Shown here: positions 28,536 through 37,323 of the stretch, in pieces
Layout: each line of letters begins with the position of its first letter
Position numbering within the stretch: position 1 is the stretch's first letter
Source: Phycisphaerae bacterium
GTDB lineage: Bacteria > Planctomycetota > Phycisphaerae > Phycisphaerales > Phycisphaeraceae
Assembly: GCA_030426385.1 (NCBI GenBank)
Contig: JAUHYI010000010.1
Coordinates: 1-64,000, forward strand
Direction of reading: 5' to 3'
DNA length: 64,000 nucleotides
Program-made: the position numbers and the translations under genes
Notes under the pieces: model-generated
Database searches by the model: none
Told to the model about the DNA's origin: nothing
The model's input: the letters and a program-made list of their open reading frames with translations, nothing else

Positions 28536-30188
28536 TTATCGCCGACGATGTTTAAGAGCAACAACACTTGTCAGTACAAGTAAGCCCAACGACGCCGGTT
28601 CTGGGATGGTGGTGACCAAGGCCAAATCGCCGACCGTCACGTTGTTGTTATCGAAATTGAAGTCGAAGAACAGGTCGTCGCCAGTGATCAGTGTATCGAA
28701 CATGAGTGCGAGATTAAAGCCTGCGGTCGCCAATTCGCCTGGGGTCATTTCGCTGCTGATGTCCGTCGAAGTGGTGATGCCGTCGGCTTCGAGTTCAGCG
28801 ATGAGGGCATTGATATCGCCCTCGCTGCCGATCAGTTCCAGAAGGACAGTGAGCTGCGATCCAGGAGCGATATTTTCGAAGATCACCGTGTCAAACACGC
28901 TGCTGGATGTGACGATTTCGAAAGTGTCGGCAGTGGTGAAGCCATCAATGTGGACGGTGGTTCCCACACCTTCGAGCGAGGCACCGGTGACCTGAGTGAT
29001 GGACCCGTTGACCACGGTGAGATCGTCGAGATCGACGCCCCGTTTATAGTAAAGATTCAAGCCGTTGAGATCGAGCGTGTTGGCTGCGTCCATTTGGAGG
29101 ATATCGACATACATGGCCTCATTGCCGACGAGCAGGTCATTGTTATTGTTGTCGACGAAGGTCAGATCTCCACCACGATTGAAGAAGCGAAGACGATCGA
29201 GTGAGTAGTTATCGTGAAAGCCGGTGAGGTCTTCGCCCAGATCGGTTCCGCCAACTTCCATCGCGGTGTTGTTGCCGATACTTTCAGCGCCGAAAGTCAC
29301 AGAGAGTCCCTCGGCGTCGAAGGTTGCCGAAGAAATCATTTCATTGCTCCAGTCAGTGCCGAATGTGTCGTAGTAGAGCAATTCGCGTGCACCGATACCT
29401 CCGGAGTTGCCGGTCTGGAGCGTGCTGTTTTGTCCGAAGAGGACGCCGCCATCGACGCGAAGGACGCCGGTGTCGAAATTAAGAACAGCGTTGCCGGTTC
29501 CAGAATTACCCACCACCAGAGCGGGCCCACGGTTGGCATTGGAGAGCCGAACGCTGGCGTTGTTGAGGATATTGAATGTGGCGGTTGCCGTAGAAGCCGC
29601 GAAAGGCGAGGTGTTTTCCGGGGGCGTAGAAACCGCCCCATTGAGGCGCAGGCGCCCCAGGGTGTGGGTGTTGTCGCCGCCGTTGAATGTCATGGTCGTT
29701 GCCCCGCCGCTGCCGGTGACATAGATGGCGTTACCGTTGTCGTAGTCGCCGCCGTTGACGGTGAACGTGGAGCCGTTGAAAATTTCCAGACCTGAGCCGG
29801 TTTTATAGATCGAGTTGTTGAGTTCCACCACAGGCGCGACGAAATAACTGAACGCGGTGGTGCTGAAATCGGTATTGGTTGCGATCAGCGAACCCCCAGA
29901 GCCAGGGTTATTCATGTTGATAGTCCCGTTGGAGAACGTGACATCAGTGAAGTTCATCGTCGAGCCGGCAATGTTCTGGGTGCCAGTGGCATCGACGGCG
30001 GCCGTGTTGATGCCGATCACATCGTCCTCACCAGGCACGCCGTTGTCCCAGTTGGCCCCATTGGTCCACAAATCGTCGCCGCCGCCGCCGACCCAGTTGG
30101 TGGTTTTGGCCGAACTCAAGTTGGGCATGACGCCCAGACCCGCGATTAACAACACACAATTAAACCATGATAGATAACGTTTTAACAC
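28536..30188 (-). CDS. PEP-CTERM protein with autotransporter-like beta repeats
   Basis: A 550-residue exoprotein. The start is GTG at 30188 with a strong GGAGGA 5 bases upstream. A signal peptide (CVLLIAGLGVMPNLSSA) precedes WVGGGGDDLWTNGANWDNG, the WxG-type start of the autotransporter-like repeats widespread in PEP-CTERM proteins. The middle is a low-complexity Asn/Gly/Thr beta-helix-like region (TVNGGDYDNGNAIYVTGSGG, NTLDLNGLNLYYKRG). A stretch near residues 465-510 is acidic and helical. The end is IPEPASLGLLVLTSVVALKHRRR, a canonical PEP-CTERM anchor. Probably a surface or matrix protein. Confidence 0.92.
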   Translation of the reverse strand: MLKRYLSWFNCVLLIAGLGVMPNLSSAKTTNWVGGGGDDLWTNGANWDNGVPGEDDVIGINTAAVDATGTQNIAGSTMNFTDVTFSNGTINMNNPGSGGSLIATNTDFSTTAFSYFVAPVVELNNSIYKTGSGLEIFNGSTFTVNGGDYDNGNAIYVTGSGGATTMTFNGGDNTHTLGRLRLNGAVSTPPENTSPFAASTATATFNILNNASVRLSNANRGPALVVGNSGTGNAVLNFDTGVLRVDGGVLFGQNSTLQTGNSGGIGARELLYYDTFGTDWSNEMISSATFDAEGLSVTFGAESIGNNTAMEVGGTDLGEDLTGFHDNYSLDRLRFFNRGGDLTFVDNNNNDLLVGNEAMYVDILQMDAANTLDLNGLNLYYKRGVDLDDLTVVNGSITQVTGASLEGVGTTVHIDGFTTADTFEIVTSSSVFDTVIFENIAPGSQLTVLLELIGSEGDINALIAELEADGITTSTDISSEMTPGELATAGFNLALMFDTLITGDDLFFDFNFDNNNVTVGDLALVTTIPEPASLGLLVLTSVVALKHRRR

Positions 30189-30425
30189 GGGCTTCCTCCA
30201 AATGTGGGGTTGCAGACAGACTCAATAGAAACAACTCACGCCACAATCCTACCCATTAATGCACTTTGTAGCAACTTGTTTTTGCAAAAATACCGAATTA
30301 CCTTCAATTTGTTGGCGTTTTAAGCCAGATTTGCACGCCCGCAAACTGTTCGGACAACCCGCATACAGGCAACCGCCGTGCAGAACACACAACAGCAAGG
30401 CAGCCAAACACCTGGCACCGCCCGT
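30189..30425. other. Spacer upstream of the PEP-CTERM/pseudopilin pair
   Basis: AT-rich near 30240-30300 on the promoter side of the minus-strand gene at 30188. It is also the 3' side of the GntR-type regulator. No gene or clear terminator seen. Confidence 0.4.
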
Positions 30426-31601
30426 TCAGATTTTTTTGACTGTATTGCCAGGCAGAAGCGTGCACCCCAGCGAGGCACGCGTGGGCGGATGGCCCGGCGT
30501 TTCGAGTCGCTGCGTGAGCAATTCAGCGGCGCGTTGCCCCATCAAACGCGAAGGGACCGCGATCGTAGTCAGCGGACCACAGCGCATGGTTTGACCCAGT
30601 TTCTGACCATCGAAACCAATGATGTCATAATCGCGCCCCGGCTCCAGGCCGTGCGCCAAAGCGCCGAGAACAAACCCAACGGCCAACTCATCAGATGCAG
30701 CAAAAACAGCACGCGGCCGAGGCTCAAGCGCCATGTATTCATTGACCAACGGCGCACCTTCAGACACACAGTAAAAGGCACTGGACAAGGGAACAATGCT
30801 TTGACTTTCGCGAGAGGCCAGGCCCTTGCGAAAGCCTTCCATACGAACCCGCGAGGTATGATCAAAATTCTGGTCGGGACTGTTGAAGTGACACCCAATA
30901 AAACATGATGTGGTATGCCCCGCGTTACGCAGACACTGACCGGCAAGAAATCCGCCGTGCTCCTCATCGGGACAGACCACGTCATATTGTCCCTGTATTT
31001 GCAGGTCTAAATCGCCTACCGTGCTGATGACCATCACCGTCTGATCGGCCCGACTGGTGATCGGCACGTCGATGCTTGGATTAAACGTCGCAATGATGGA
31101 TTCCTGATATTCCTCCAGGCCGTGGTGCCCGAGGTTGTGACGCTCAGAAGTATGGTTGTAACTCTGACGGATTGCTTTGGCACCAGCGGCCTCGATCTTC
31201 TGCGAAAAACCATCCACCATCGCTTCGATGAAATCGTCGCCCCGAGCGCTTTCGTGAACATGCAGAACTCGCACCACGCGACCGGACAGAATGTTTGCTT
31301 CAGACCGAACGTCATCGTCGTCCGCCACGCTCACGATCGAACCACTGCGGCCGGCACCCTTGGCGTATGCGGACATGTTTTTCGGCAATCGACGGACGTA
31401 GGTACCCAGCTTGGGCCGGGACACCAGACAACCGTCCTTCACCAGTTCGCGGACAGCCCGGAAGGTATTGCGCTGCCCCACTTTCATACCGCGTGCCAGC
31501 GTACGGATGTCAGGCAATCGATCGCCGACGGCGTAATCGGCATCCAAATGCTCGATTAGCTGGTCTTTGATGCGACGATGAGTGAGTGTTGGTTTATTCA
31601 A
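30426..31601 (-). CDS. GntR/LacI-hybrid transcriptional regulator
   Basis: About 391 residues. No ATG exists near the start; I prefer TTG at 31601 (GGA upstream), with TTG at 31616 as alternative. Residues 1-75 form a GntR-type winged helix (RRIKDQLIEHLDADYAVGDRLPDIRTLA, NTFRAVRELVKDGCLVSRPKLGTYV). From about 110 a LacI-type periplasmic-binding-like sensor follows (VRVLHVHESARGDDFIEAMVDGF, VFAASDELAVGFVLGAL, YDIIGFDGQ, LTTIAVPSRLMGQRAAELL). This is the architecture of AraR-like sugar-responsive repressors. It is divergent from the transglutaminase-like gene and probably controls nearby sugar genes. Confidence 0.88.
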   Translation of the reverse strand: MNKPTLTHRRIKDQLIEHLDADYAVGDRLPDIRTLARGMKVGQRNTFRAVRELVKDGCLVSRPKLGTYVRRLPKNMSAYAKGAGRSGSIVSVADDDDVRSEANILSGRVVRVLHVHESARGDDFIEAMVDGFSQKIEAAGAKAIRQSYNHTSERHNLGHHGLEEYQESIIATFNPSIDVPITSRADQTVMVISTVGDLDLQIQGQYDVVCPDEEHGGFLAGQCLRNAGHTTSCFIGCHFNSPDQNFDHTSRVRMEGFRKGLASRESQSIVPLSSAFYCVSEGAPLVNEYMALEPRPRAVFAASDELAVGFVLGALAHGLEPGRDYDIIGFDGQKLGQTMRCGPLTTIAVPSRLMGQRAAELLTQRLETPGHPPTRASLGCTLLPGNTVKKI

Positions 31602-31672
31602 AGCAGATTTCCACAAAAAAATGGGCTAACTCGACCAAGAGTATACCACCACGACGCCCGGATTGCCAGAGA

Positions 31673-31701
31673 TTGACACAATATGCCATAAAATGTACCA
31701 T
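31673..31701 (+). promoter_or_regulatory. Candidate sigma70 promoter
   Basis: TTGACA at 31673-31678 (perfect -35), 17-base spacer, TACCAT at 31696-31701 (4/6 of the -10 consensus). It would drive the plus-strand transglutaminase-like gene with a leader of about 190 bases. Inference from consensus only. Confidence 0.45.
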
Positions 31702-31898
31702 GAGACTTGTCGTCGCCGGGAATCGATCAAAATCACGCACGATCAGACAGGATCTAGCGGGATCAACGTCGATATCCCGGTTCAGCACCGAAAATGTGAA
31801 TCATTCGGTCATTGTCAACGGTTGTTTTACGTTTTGTGGCATTGCCTTTTCCCTTAACGATACATCATGAACCCTCCTTGTGGCGGCACGCGATACCC

Positions 31899-32834
31899 AT
31901 GAGTCAATCCATCCCTGCGATCCCTGCAACAATTTCTCGCCAACCGGCGAAACCAGACCCACGAGACATGGGCCTGTCACCGCTCATCGATGACCCGATC
32001 GCCGCGGCCGGTTATGACTACATGATTGATGCGTCCCAGGCGTTTTATCCCATCGGTACGGCCGATTACGACCAGAAGCGCAATCAGGTGGTGCTCAATG
32101 CCCGCACTGCCGACTGGTTATACCGCCGACCTGATCCTGCCGATTACGTGTGCCCCGCCGAGGCCCGCCCCGTTTTGCATCGGATCGGCGAACGCCTGAG
32201 GCTTGATCAGCTTGACGAAGCCGAACGGGTACGGGCGATTCTGCAATATTGTTATGACGGTTTTCGAGATGATTTTCCGATGCCGTTCGGGGATGAAGTC
32301 TACGTGCTCAATGCCCGCGAAGAAGAAGTGCTCAAATTAGGAGGCGGGCAATGCGAGGATCGCGCGCGTGTGATTTGTTGCCTGTGCCAGGTGGCTGGTT
32401 TGCCGGCGCGTATCGTTGCCTCGTATCCGTGTATTGATGCGAGCCAGAATTATGAATTACAAGGCGGACACGCGCTCAATGAAATTTATTTGCAGGGGCG
32501 TTGGGCCATGTTTGATAGTTTGGTCGATTTGCAGTTTATTCGGCCGGATGGCGTATTGGCCCATACGTGGGATTTGATGAAGGATGCGAGTCTGGTTGAT
32601 ATCCAGCCATGTTTGCATGTGGCACGCGCTGATTTGCCGGTCACACATCGGACCTACTATCACCAGAATATTGCCGGGCCGCGCGTGATTACATTGGCAC
32701 CATATCGTGCAACCTGGGTCGATCGATATGACTGGCGTTGGATCAGCGCAACCGATCCACAAATCCAGGCCCGATTAGCCCGACGCCTGGACGAGGCCAA
32801 ACGGATCGTTCGTGAGAAAGTCGAGTATTCATGA
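31899..32834 (+). CDS. Transglutaminase-like domain protein
   Basis: About 311 residues from the ATG at 31899 (MSQSIPAIPATIS). The frame opens at 31812, but that adds a segment without coding character. The core is a transglutaminase/papain-like fold: GGGQCEDRARVICCLCQVAG contains the catalytic Cys in the usual GxCxD context, GGHALNEIYLQGRWAMFDSL contains the His and the Asp. Such bacterial proteins may be peptidases or amidases; cross-linking is rarely shown. No signal peptide. Its 3' end faces the GH28 gene with 56 bases between stops. Confidence 0.85.
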   Translation: MSQSIPAIPATISRQPAKPDPRDMGLSPLIDDPIAAAGYDYMIDASQAFYPIGTADYDQKRNQVVLNARTADWLYRRPDPADYVCPAEARPVLHRIGERLRLDQLDEAERVRAILQYCYDGFRDDFPMPFGDEVYVLNAREEEVLKLGGGQCEDRARVICCLCQVAGLPARIVASYPCIDASQNYELQGGHALNEIYLQGRWAMFDSLVDLQFIRPDGVLAHTWDLMKDASLVDIQPCLHVARADLPVTHRTYYHQNIAGPRVITLAPYRATWVDRYDWRWISATDPQIQARLARRLDEAKRIVREKVEYS

Positions 32835-32890
32835 GCGCGCGATTGCATTGGTACAAACGGGTAATAGTGCCCCAAAATCCGCAAGCTGGC

Positions 32891-34624
32891 CTAAGATTTT
32901 CTGGAAGTCGTCGGTGGCGCAGGTGGCGCGGAATTGCCCTGCATCGGCCATTGATTGGACCATTGATCGGTGGGCACCGAGGCGTCGATATCAAATGCGA
33001 TATCAACACGATGGTCGCGCGGCAAACGATTCCAATTCGCCGATACGGCCTGGCAGTCACATCCATCAACGCGCAGAAATCGCGTGACTCGATCGGACAT
33101 GCGGCAGTGGTCGACGCGCGTGTGACGCGCATCGGTCAGATGAATCAGCGCATCCGCATCCGCATCCGCATCCGCATCCGCATCCGCATCCGCATCCGGA
33201 GTGCTATTCATCGTCGGCGTGGTGCTGGGCCATTGCGTGACATCCAGATGTTGCAGGTCGCAGCGTTCGATCTGTTGGGCGCGGATGGCACTGGACCATT
33301 GGCCCCGCGCCGCCGAGGCATCCAATGTGATATCACTCAACCGCACGTCCACGACGTGACGCAGGTAAATACCAAACGGCAATCCCTGTTGTCGATGAAA
33401 TTCACCCCACATCGGATAGGGGTTGTCGACGGTGGTGGTGATCGGCTGATCGTTATGACCAATGACGCGCAATCGCAGGTTACGGATTTCAATACCGCGC
33501 ACCGGGTTGGTGGCACTACCACCAATAAACGAACCACGTCGTGCGGTAGCGTCAATGTCGGTCAAGCGAATGTTCGAGATGCCTGCCGGTGCGTCCACGT
33601 CGTCCCCGATCCAGATAAACAGAGGTTTTTGCGTGTCCATGGTCATGTGCGAGATGGCAATATTTTCAATCGCAGGACCGCGGTGAATGTCGTAACTGGG
33701 CATTCGCGGCGCGATCAGATGAATGCCGGTGCGCGTGTCGTGCATCACGCAATGACTGATGACGCAATGACGGATCGGTCCATCGCCCGCAAATCCAATC
33801 CGAATGCCGCAACAGGGCGACCGCATGATGCAATGCGACACGATAATATTTTCGCAGGTGCGTTTGGGATCGCCGAGTCGAGTGGTGTCACTGCGGATGG
33901 CGATACAATCGTCGCCGGTATCGAAATCACAACCGGTGATACGAACATTCCTGCAACAGTCGGGATTGATGCCGTCGGCATTGGGAGTGTCGCGCGGGTT
34001 GCGGATGGTGATGCCATCGATACGAACGTTGTCGCAACCATAGGGCCAAATGGTCCAGTAAGGTGCATCAACGATACGAATATGTTCGAGGGTCACCCCG
34101 TTGCAATTGACAAAAGTGAGCAGTTGGCCGGGTCGCCAATTTTTTACACGGCTGTGGGGTTGTGGAGGGCGGGTAGGTTGGGTCGGTTGGCCGGGTTGGT
34201 TGGGAAGGTCGTGCATGAACGATCGACCGTTGCCGTCAATGGTGCCCAGGCCGGTGATCGCAATGTTGTTCACGTCCCTGGCATGGATCATGTGTGCGGC
34301 GCTGGCGTATTCCGGCTCGCAACCAGCATCACCGGGCAGGTTGTGGCTGGTATCGTAATCCGAGCGGTCAGCACTGGCTCGCAGGATCGCCCCGGCGTGC
34401 AAATGCAATTCGATCTGGTTGCGCAATTGCAATGTGCCCGTAACAAATACGCCCGCAGGAATCACGACACGACCGCCATTCGAACGACTGGATGCCGCGG
34501 CATCAATCGCGCGCTGAATCGCTGTGGTGTTGATGGTTTTGCCATTCCCGATCGCACCGTAGTCCTGTACGTTATGATCGTTGGCGGGCGATGTGGCTGG
34601 TTGTGTATCGGTTGGCGTAGGCAT
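32891..34624 (-). CDS. GH28 polygalacturonase-like protein, divergent active site
   Basis: About 577 residues from the ATG at 34624 (GTG at 34651 is also possible). VQDYGAIGNGKTINTTAIQRAI is the classic start of GH28 right-handed beta-helix enzymes. NADGINPDCC and TGDDCIAI match catalytic motifs I and II (three Asp). Motif III, normally GHG, reads CCGIRIG, and the Arg-Lys of motif IV is not seen. A Pro/Gln/Thr-rich insertion is at about residues 145-165, and a run of Asp-Ala dipeptides encoded by CATCCG repeats lies near residue 480. No signal peptide. Activity on galacturonans is possible but altered chemistry should be expected. It is divergent from the ABC operon. Confidence 0.83.
   Translation of the reverse strand: MPTPTDTQPATSPANDHNVQDYGAIGNGKTINTTAIQRAIDAAASSRSNGGRVVIPAGVFVTGTLQLRNQIELHLHAGAILRASADRSDYDTSHNLPGDAGCEPEYASAAHMIHARDVNNIAITGLGTIDGNGRSFMHDLPNQPGQPTQPTRPPQPHSRVKNWRPGQLLTFVNCNGVTLEHIRIVDAPYWTIWPYGCDNVRIDGITIRNPRDTPNADGINPDCCRNVRITGCDFDTGDDCIAIRSDTTRLGDPKRTCENIIVSHCIMRSPCCGIRIGFAGDGPIRHCVISHCVMHDTRTGIHLIAPRMPSYDIHRGPAIENIAISHMTMDTQKPLFIWIGDDVDAPAGISNIRLTDIDATARRGSFIGGSATNPVRGIEIRNLRLRVIGHNDQPITTTVDNPYPMWGEFHRQQGLPFGIYLRHVVDVRLSDITLDASAARGQWSSAIRAQQIERCDLQHLDVTQWPSTTPTMNSTPDADADADADADADADALIHLTDARHTRVDHCRMSDRVTRFLRVDGCDCQAVSANWNRLPRDHRVDIAFDIDASVPTDQWSNQWPMQGNSAPPAPPTTSRKS
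33149..33198. repeat. CATCCG hexanucleotide repeat inside GH28
   Basis: Eight exact copies of CATCCG from 33151 to 33198. On the coding (minus) strand they read as alternating Asp-Ala. A change by whole units keeps the frame, so this is a length-variable in-frame microsatellite. Confidence 0.95.
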
Positions 34625-34704
34625 GGCGGCATCATAGCGAGTTACATACACCGTTCGTCAACCTGTTCAAATTTATTTGTACTGAACACGAGGGTTGCCA
34701 CAGC
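34625..34704. promoter_or_regulatory. Divergent promoter region, GH28 / ABC operon
   Basis: Only 80 bases separate the GH28 start from the first ABC gene. GTTCA at 34665-34669 and TGAAC at 34683-34687 form a short inverted repeat with AT-rich spacer. It could bind a regulator controlling both directions. Confidence 0.35.
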
Positions 34705-35604
34705 ATGGTAGACCACGACGACACAATTTCATCACCCGCGTCATCGAGCAATCTCGTCGATGATTCCGTCGATGAGCAGCGCACGAATGATCCATGCCTG
34801 GGCCGGGCTGAATTAGTGGAGTATGCGCGGGATAAATCCGTGGTGGTTTCGATTGGTGATGTCTCACGCACCTATCGCGTCGGCGGTGAGGTGTTGCATG
34901 CATTGAATCACGTGAGTCTGGATGTATACGCTGGCGAATATCTATCAATCATGGGGCCGTCGGGTTCAGGAAAATCCACGTTATTCAATATGATCGGCGG
35001 GATAGATACCCCGACGCAGGGTGATGTCATGATACGTGATGTGGCGTTTTCCAAATTGCCGCGTCGATTGCAGGCGCGGCTGCGTAACCGATGCATTGGC
35101 TACATTTTTCAGACATACAATCTGGTCCCGGTCATGACCGCATCGCAAAATGTAATGTTGCCAATGTTATTAGGGGGTGCAGATAAAAAACAGGCGGCGC
35201 AGCGTGCGGCGGCATTGTTAGCTGAGGTGGGCCTGGATCATCGATTACATCACCGTCCGGATGAACTATCGGGTGGACAGCAACAACGCGTGGCCATTGC
35301 GCGATCATTGGCCAATGATCCGTCGATCATTTTAGCGGACGAACCGACGGGCAATCTGGATACAAAAACGGGGGAACAGATCATAAAAACACTCAGCGAT
35401 ATGAGTCGCCAGCGAGGCGTGACGATCATCAGTGCGACGCACGATCACAAGATGTTGAGCGTGTCGGATCGTGTCGTGACCATTCGTGATGGACGTATCG
35501 ACAACATCGAACTGCGCGATCAATTGCATATTGAGATCGGCAGCATCGAGGACCATGTGCCTGCCGTGGCCGAGTCAGGAATCGGGGAGGTGAATCATGA
35601 ATGA
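34705..35604 (+). CDS. ABC transporter ATPase, MacB/LolD type (A)
   Basis: A 299-residue ATPase. After a polar 45-residue extension it has the full set: Walker [10 protein letters not shown] (84-92), Q-loop in [19 protein letters not shown], signature LSGGQQQR, Walker [13 protein letters not shown] and H-loop SATHDHKML. The MacB/LolD subgroup works with FtsX-type permeases and usually extrudes or extracts substrates by a mechanical stroke instead of importing them. First gene of the operon; overlaps the following permease by 8 bases (GGGGAGG precedes that start), so they are coupled. Confidence 0.93.
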   Translation: MVDHDDTISSPASSSNLVDDSVDEQRTNDPCLGRAELVEYARDKSVVVSIGDVSRTYRVGGEVLHALNHVSLDVYAGEYLSIMGPSGSGKSTLFNMIGGIDTPTQGDVMIRDVAFSKLPRRLQARLRNRCIGYIFQTYNLVPVMTASQNVMLPMLLGGADKKQAAQRAAALLAEVGLDHRLHHRPDELSGGQQQRVAIARSLANDPSIILADEPTGNLDTKTGEQIIKTLSDMSRQRGVTIISATHDHKMLSVSDRVVTIRDGRIDNIELRDQLHIEIGSIEDHVPAVAESGIGEVNHE

Positions 35605-36415
35605 ACCCGTGCCGTTGAATTCGGGGCCGTTATTGCAGCAGTTACAGGACGACACATCCGGATTATCGAATCGGATGTTGCTGAGCCTGGCGATGGCAGG
35701 ATTGCGAGTGCGCCTGTTGCGGTCGGCAGTCACGATTTTGTCGGTGGTGTTGGCGATCGCATTTCTGACCTACATGGGAATTGCAGGTTCGATCGAGCGC
35801 AATGTGGCGTCGTCCGTGGTGGAACTGGAACGCACGTTTGCCAGCAATAGCGATGGGGATCGTAATACGTCTGGGACGTCCAGCGTAACTGGTGCGCTCA
35901 ATGATGCTCGCGTTAAACACCTCAATCATGAACAGGCCCAGGACGATGCCAATCGAATGCGTTTTTTGCTACGACGCAATGGCACGTCGGTCGAAACGGC
36001 GCTGTCAGGCAGTTCGACGAACACCTGGCTAATCACCATGGCGTTGTTGACGTGCACGGTGGGTGTATGGAATGCGATGTTGATGAGCGTGACCGAGCGT
36101 TTCCGTGAAATTGGCACGATGAAATGTTTGGGTGCCGTTGATTCGATGGTGATCAAACTGTTTTTGTTTGAGTCCGCGTTTCAGGGGCTGGTCGGTGCGA
36201 TCGCGGGCGTGATACTTGGATTAGTCGTGGCGTTGACGGCGGCTGTTTTGCAATTCGAACGTTTCGGATGGACACGATTTCCTGTCGATCAACTAGGCAA
36301 GGTTGTCTGCATGGCATTGATCGTCGGCGCGCTATTGGCAGTGATCGGTGCGGCCTATCCGGCGTTTATCGCCGCACGCATGAAACCCGTCGATGCATTG
36401 CGGACTGAGGAATAA
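35597..36415 (+). CDS. Minimal FtsX-type ABC permease
   Basis: A 272-residue permease, about 130 residues shorter than usual MacB/LolC permeases. Four membrane helices: about 38-60, 143-165, 183-212 and 236-260. The conserved FtsX segment is intact: NAMLMSVTERFREIGTMKCLGAVDSMVIKLFLFE, and the end is PAFIAARMKPVDALR. The extracytoplasmic part between helices 1 and 2 is only about 80 residues of polar sequence instead of the normal 200-residue domain, so substrate contacts must come from a partner, likely the giant permease downstream. Confidence 0.9.
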   Translation: MNEPVPLNSGPLLQQLQDDTSGLSNRMLLSLAMAGLRVRLLRSAVTILSVVLAIAFLTYMGIAGSIERNVASSVVELERTFASNSDGDRNTSGTSSVTGALNDARVKHLNHEQAQDDANRMRFLLRRNGTSVETALSGSSTNTWLITMALLTCTVGVWNAMLMSVTERFREIGTMKCLGAVDSMVIKLFLFESAFQGLVGAIAGVILGLVVALTAAVLQFERFGWTRFPVDQLGKVVCMALIVGALLAVIGAAYPAFIAARMKPVDALRTEE

Positions 36416-36496
36416 AAACCAGCTAATGACGAAGAGCCGAACGATCCATTTCGTCGCATGCGGTGAAAAATTGTCGGCCACAGACGGATATACACC

Positions 36497-37282
36497 ATGG
36501 AGCAGAGTACATCATTACCAATGAATCCCTCGCCCACTATTCAACGTGATTATGTCGTGCGTACATTGGGCATCACTCGCATCTATCACATGGGCAGTGA
36601 AAAGACCCATGCCTTGCGCGGGGTGGATCTGGATATTTTTCGTGGTGAATACATGGCGATCATGGGGCCATCGGGGTCGGGCAAATCAACGTTGTTCAAT
36701 ATTGTTGGCGGTCTGGATAAACCGACCGAGGGTATGGTTTTTGTCGATGAGGTCGATATCGCCGCTTTGGATAGTTACGAATTGGCCTGGTTGCGATGCC
36801 GTAAAATCGGCTACATATTTCAGGCCTACAACCTCTTGCCGATGTTGACAGCCATTGAGAATGTCACGATGCCGATGACATTCGCTAACGTGGATGCTGA
36901 TGACGCGCGCGATCGGGCCTACGACTTGTTGCAGAAGGTGGGCATCGGTCATCGATGGAGTCATCGGCCTGGACGCATGTCGGGTGGACAGCAACAACGC
37001 GTGGCCATTGCCCGTGCCCTGGCGAACAATCCGGCGATTGTATTAGCCGACGAACCGACAGCCAATCTCGACCTGCACACCGGCGCGGACATCATTGCCA
37101 TGCTCAAGGAATTGACGCAGGCCGCTGGCGTGACGGTCATCAGTGCGACCCATGACCACAAGATGCTCGATATCTGTGACCGCGTGGTCTGGATTCGTGA
37201 TGGACAGATCGATCGCGTGCAACGTCGAGAAGATCTGGACATCCATGTGGGCCAGATTGAGGAGGCTGAAACATCACACTGA
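36497..37282 (+). CDS. ABC transporter ATPase, MacB/LolD type (B)
   Basis: A 261-residue ATPase closely related to ATPase A: Walker [10 protein letters not shown] (57-65), GYIFQAYNLLPMLTAIENV, MSGGQQQR signature (Met instead of Leu), Walker B IVLADEPTANLD, H-loop [10 protein letters not shown] 32-base stretch around the signature is identical in the two genes (35269-35300 and 36980-37011), which suggests a duplication with conversion or strong constraint. It lies just upstream of the giant permease, so each permease has its own ATPase gene. Confidence 0.93.
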   Translation: MEQSTSLPMNPSPTIQRDYVVRTLGITRIYHMGSEKTHALRGVDLDIFRGEYMAIMGPSGSGKSTLFNIVGGLDKPTEGMVFVDEVDIAALDSYELAWLRCRKIGYIFQAYNLLPMLTAIENVTMPMTFANVDADDARDRAYDLLQKVGIGHRWSHRPGRMSGGQQQRVAIARALANNPAIVLADEPTANLDLHTGADIIAMLKELTQAAGVTVISATHDHKMLDICDRVVWIRDGQIDRVQRREDLDIHVGQIEEAETSH

Positions 37283-37323
37283 TCTGCTCCCCAATTTCGA
37301 AAGCATGGCTGAAGTGTTGTTCG

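Noticed and set aside
31586-31870. Small ORF between the GntR-type regulator and the transglutaminase-like gene
   Set aside because: Lies over the predicted promoter, has no ribosome site and overlaps the regulator start.
33149-33198. CRISPR-like array
   Set aside because: Units are contiguous hexamers without spacers; it is a microsatellite.
32831-34711. 626-codon open frame on the plus strand opposite GH28
   Set aside because: It is the antisense of a clear GH28 gene, has repeated Arg-Ile from the CATCCG tract, and no recognisable domain.
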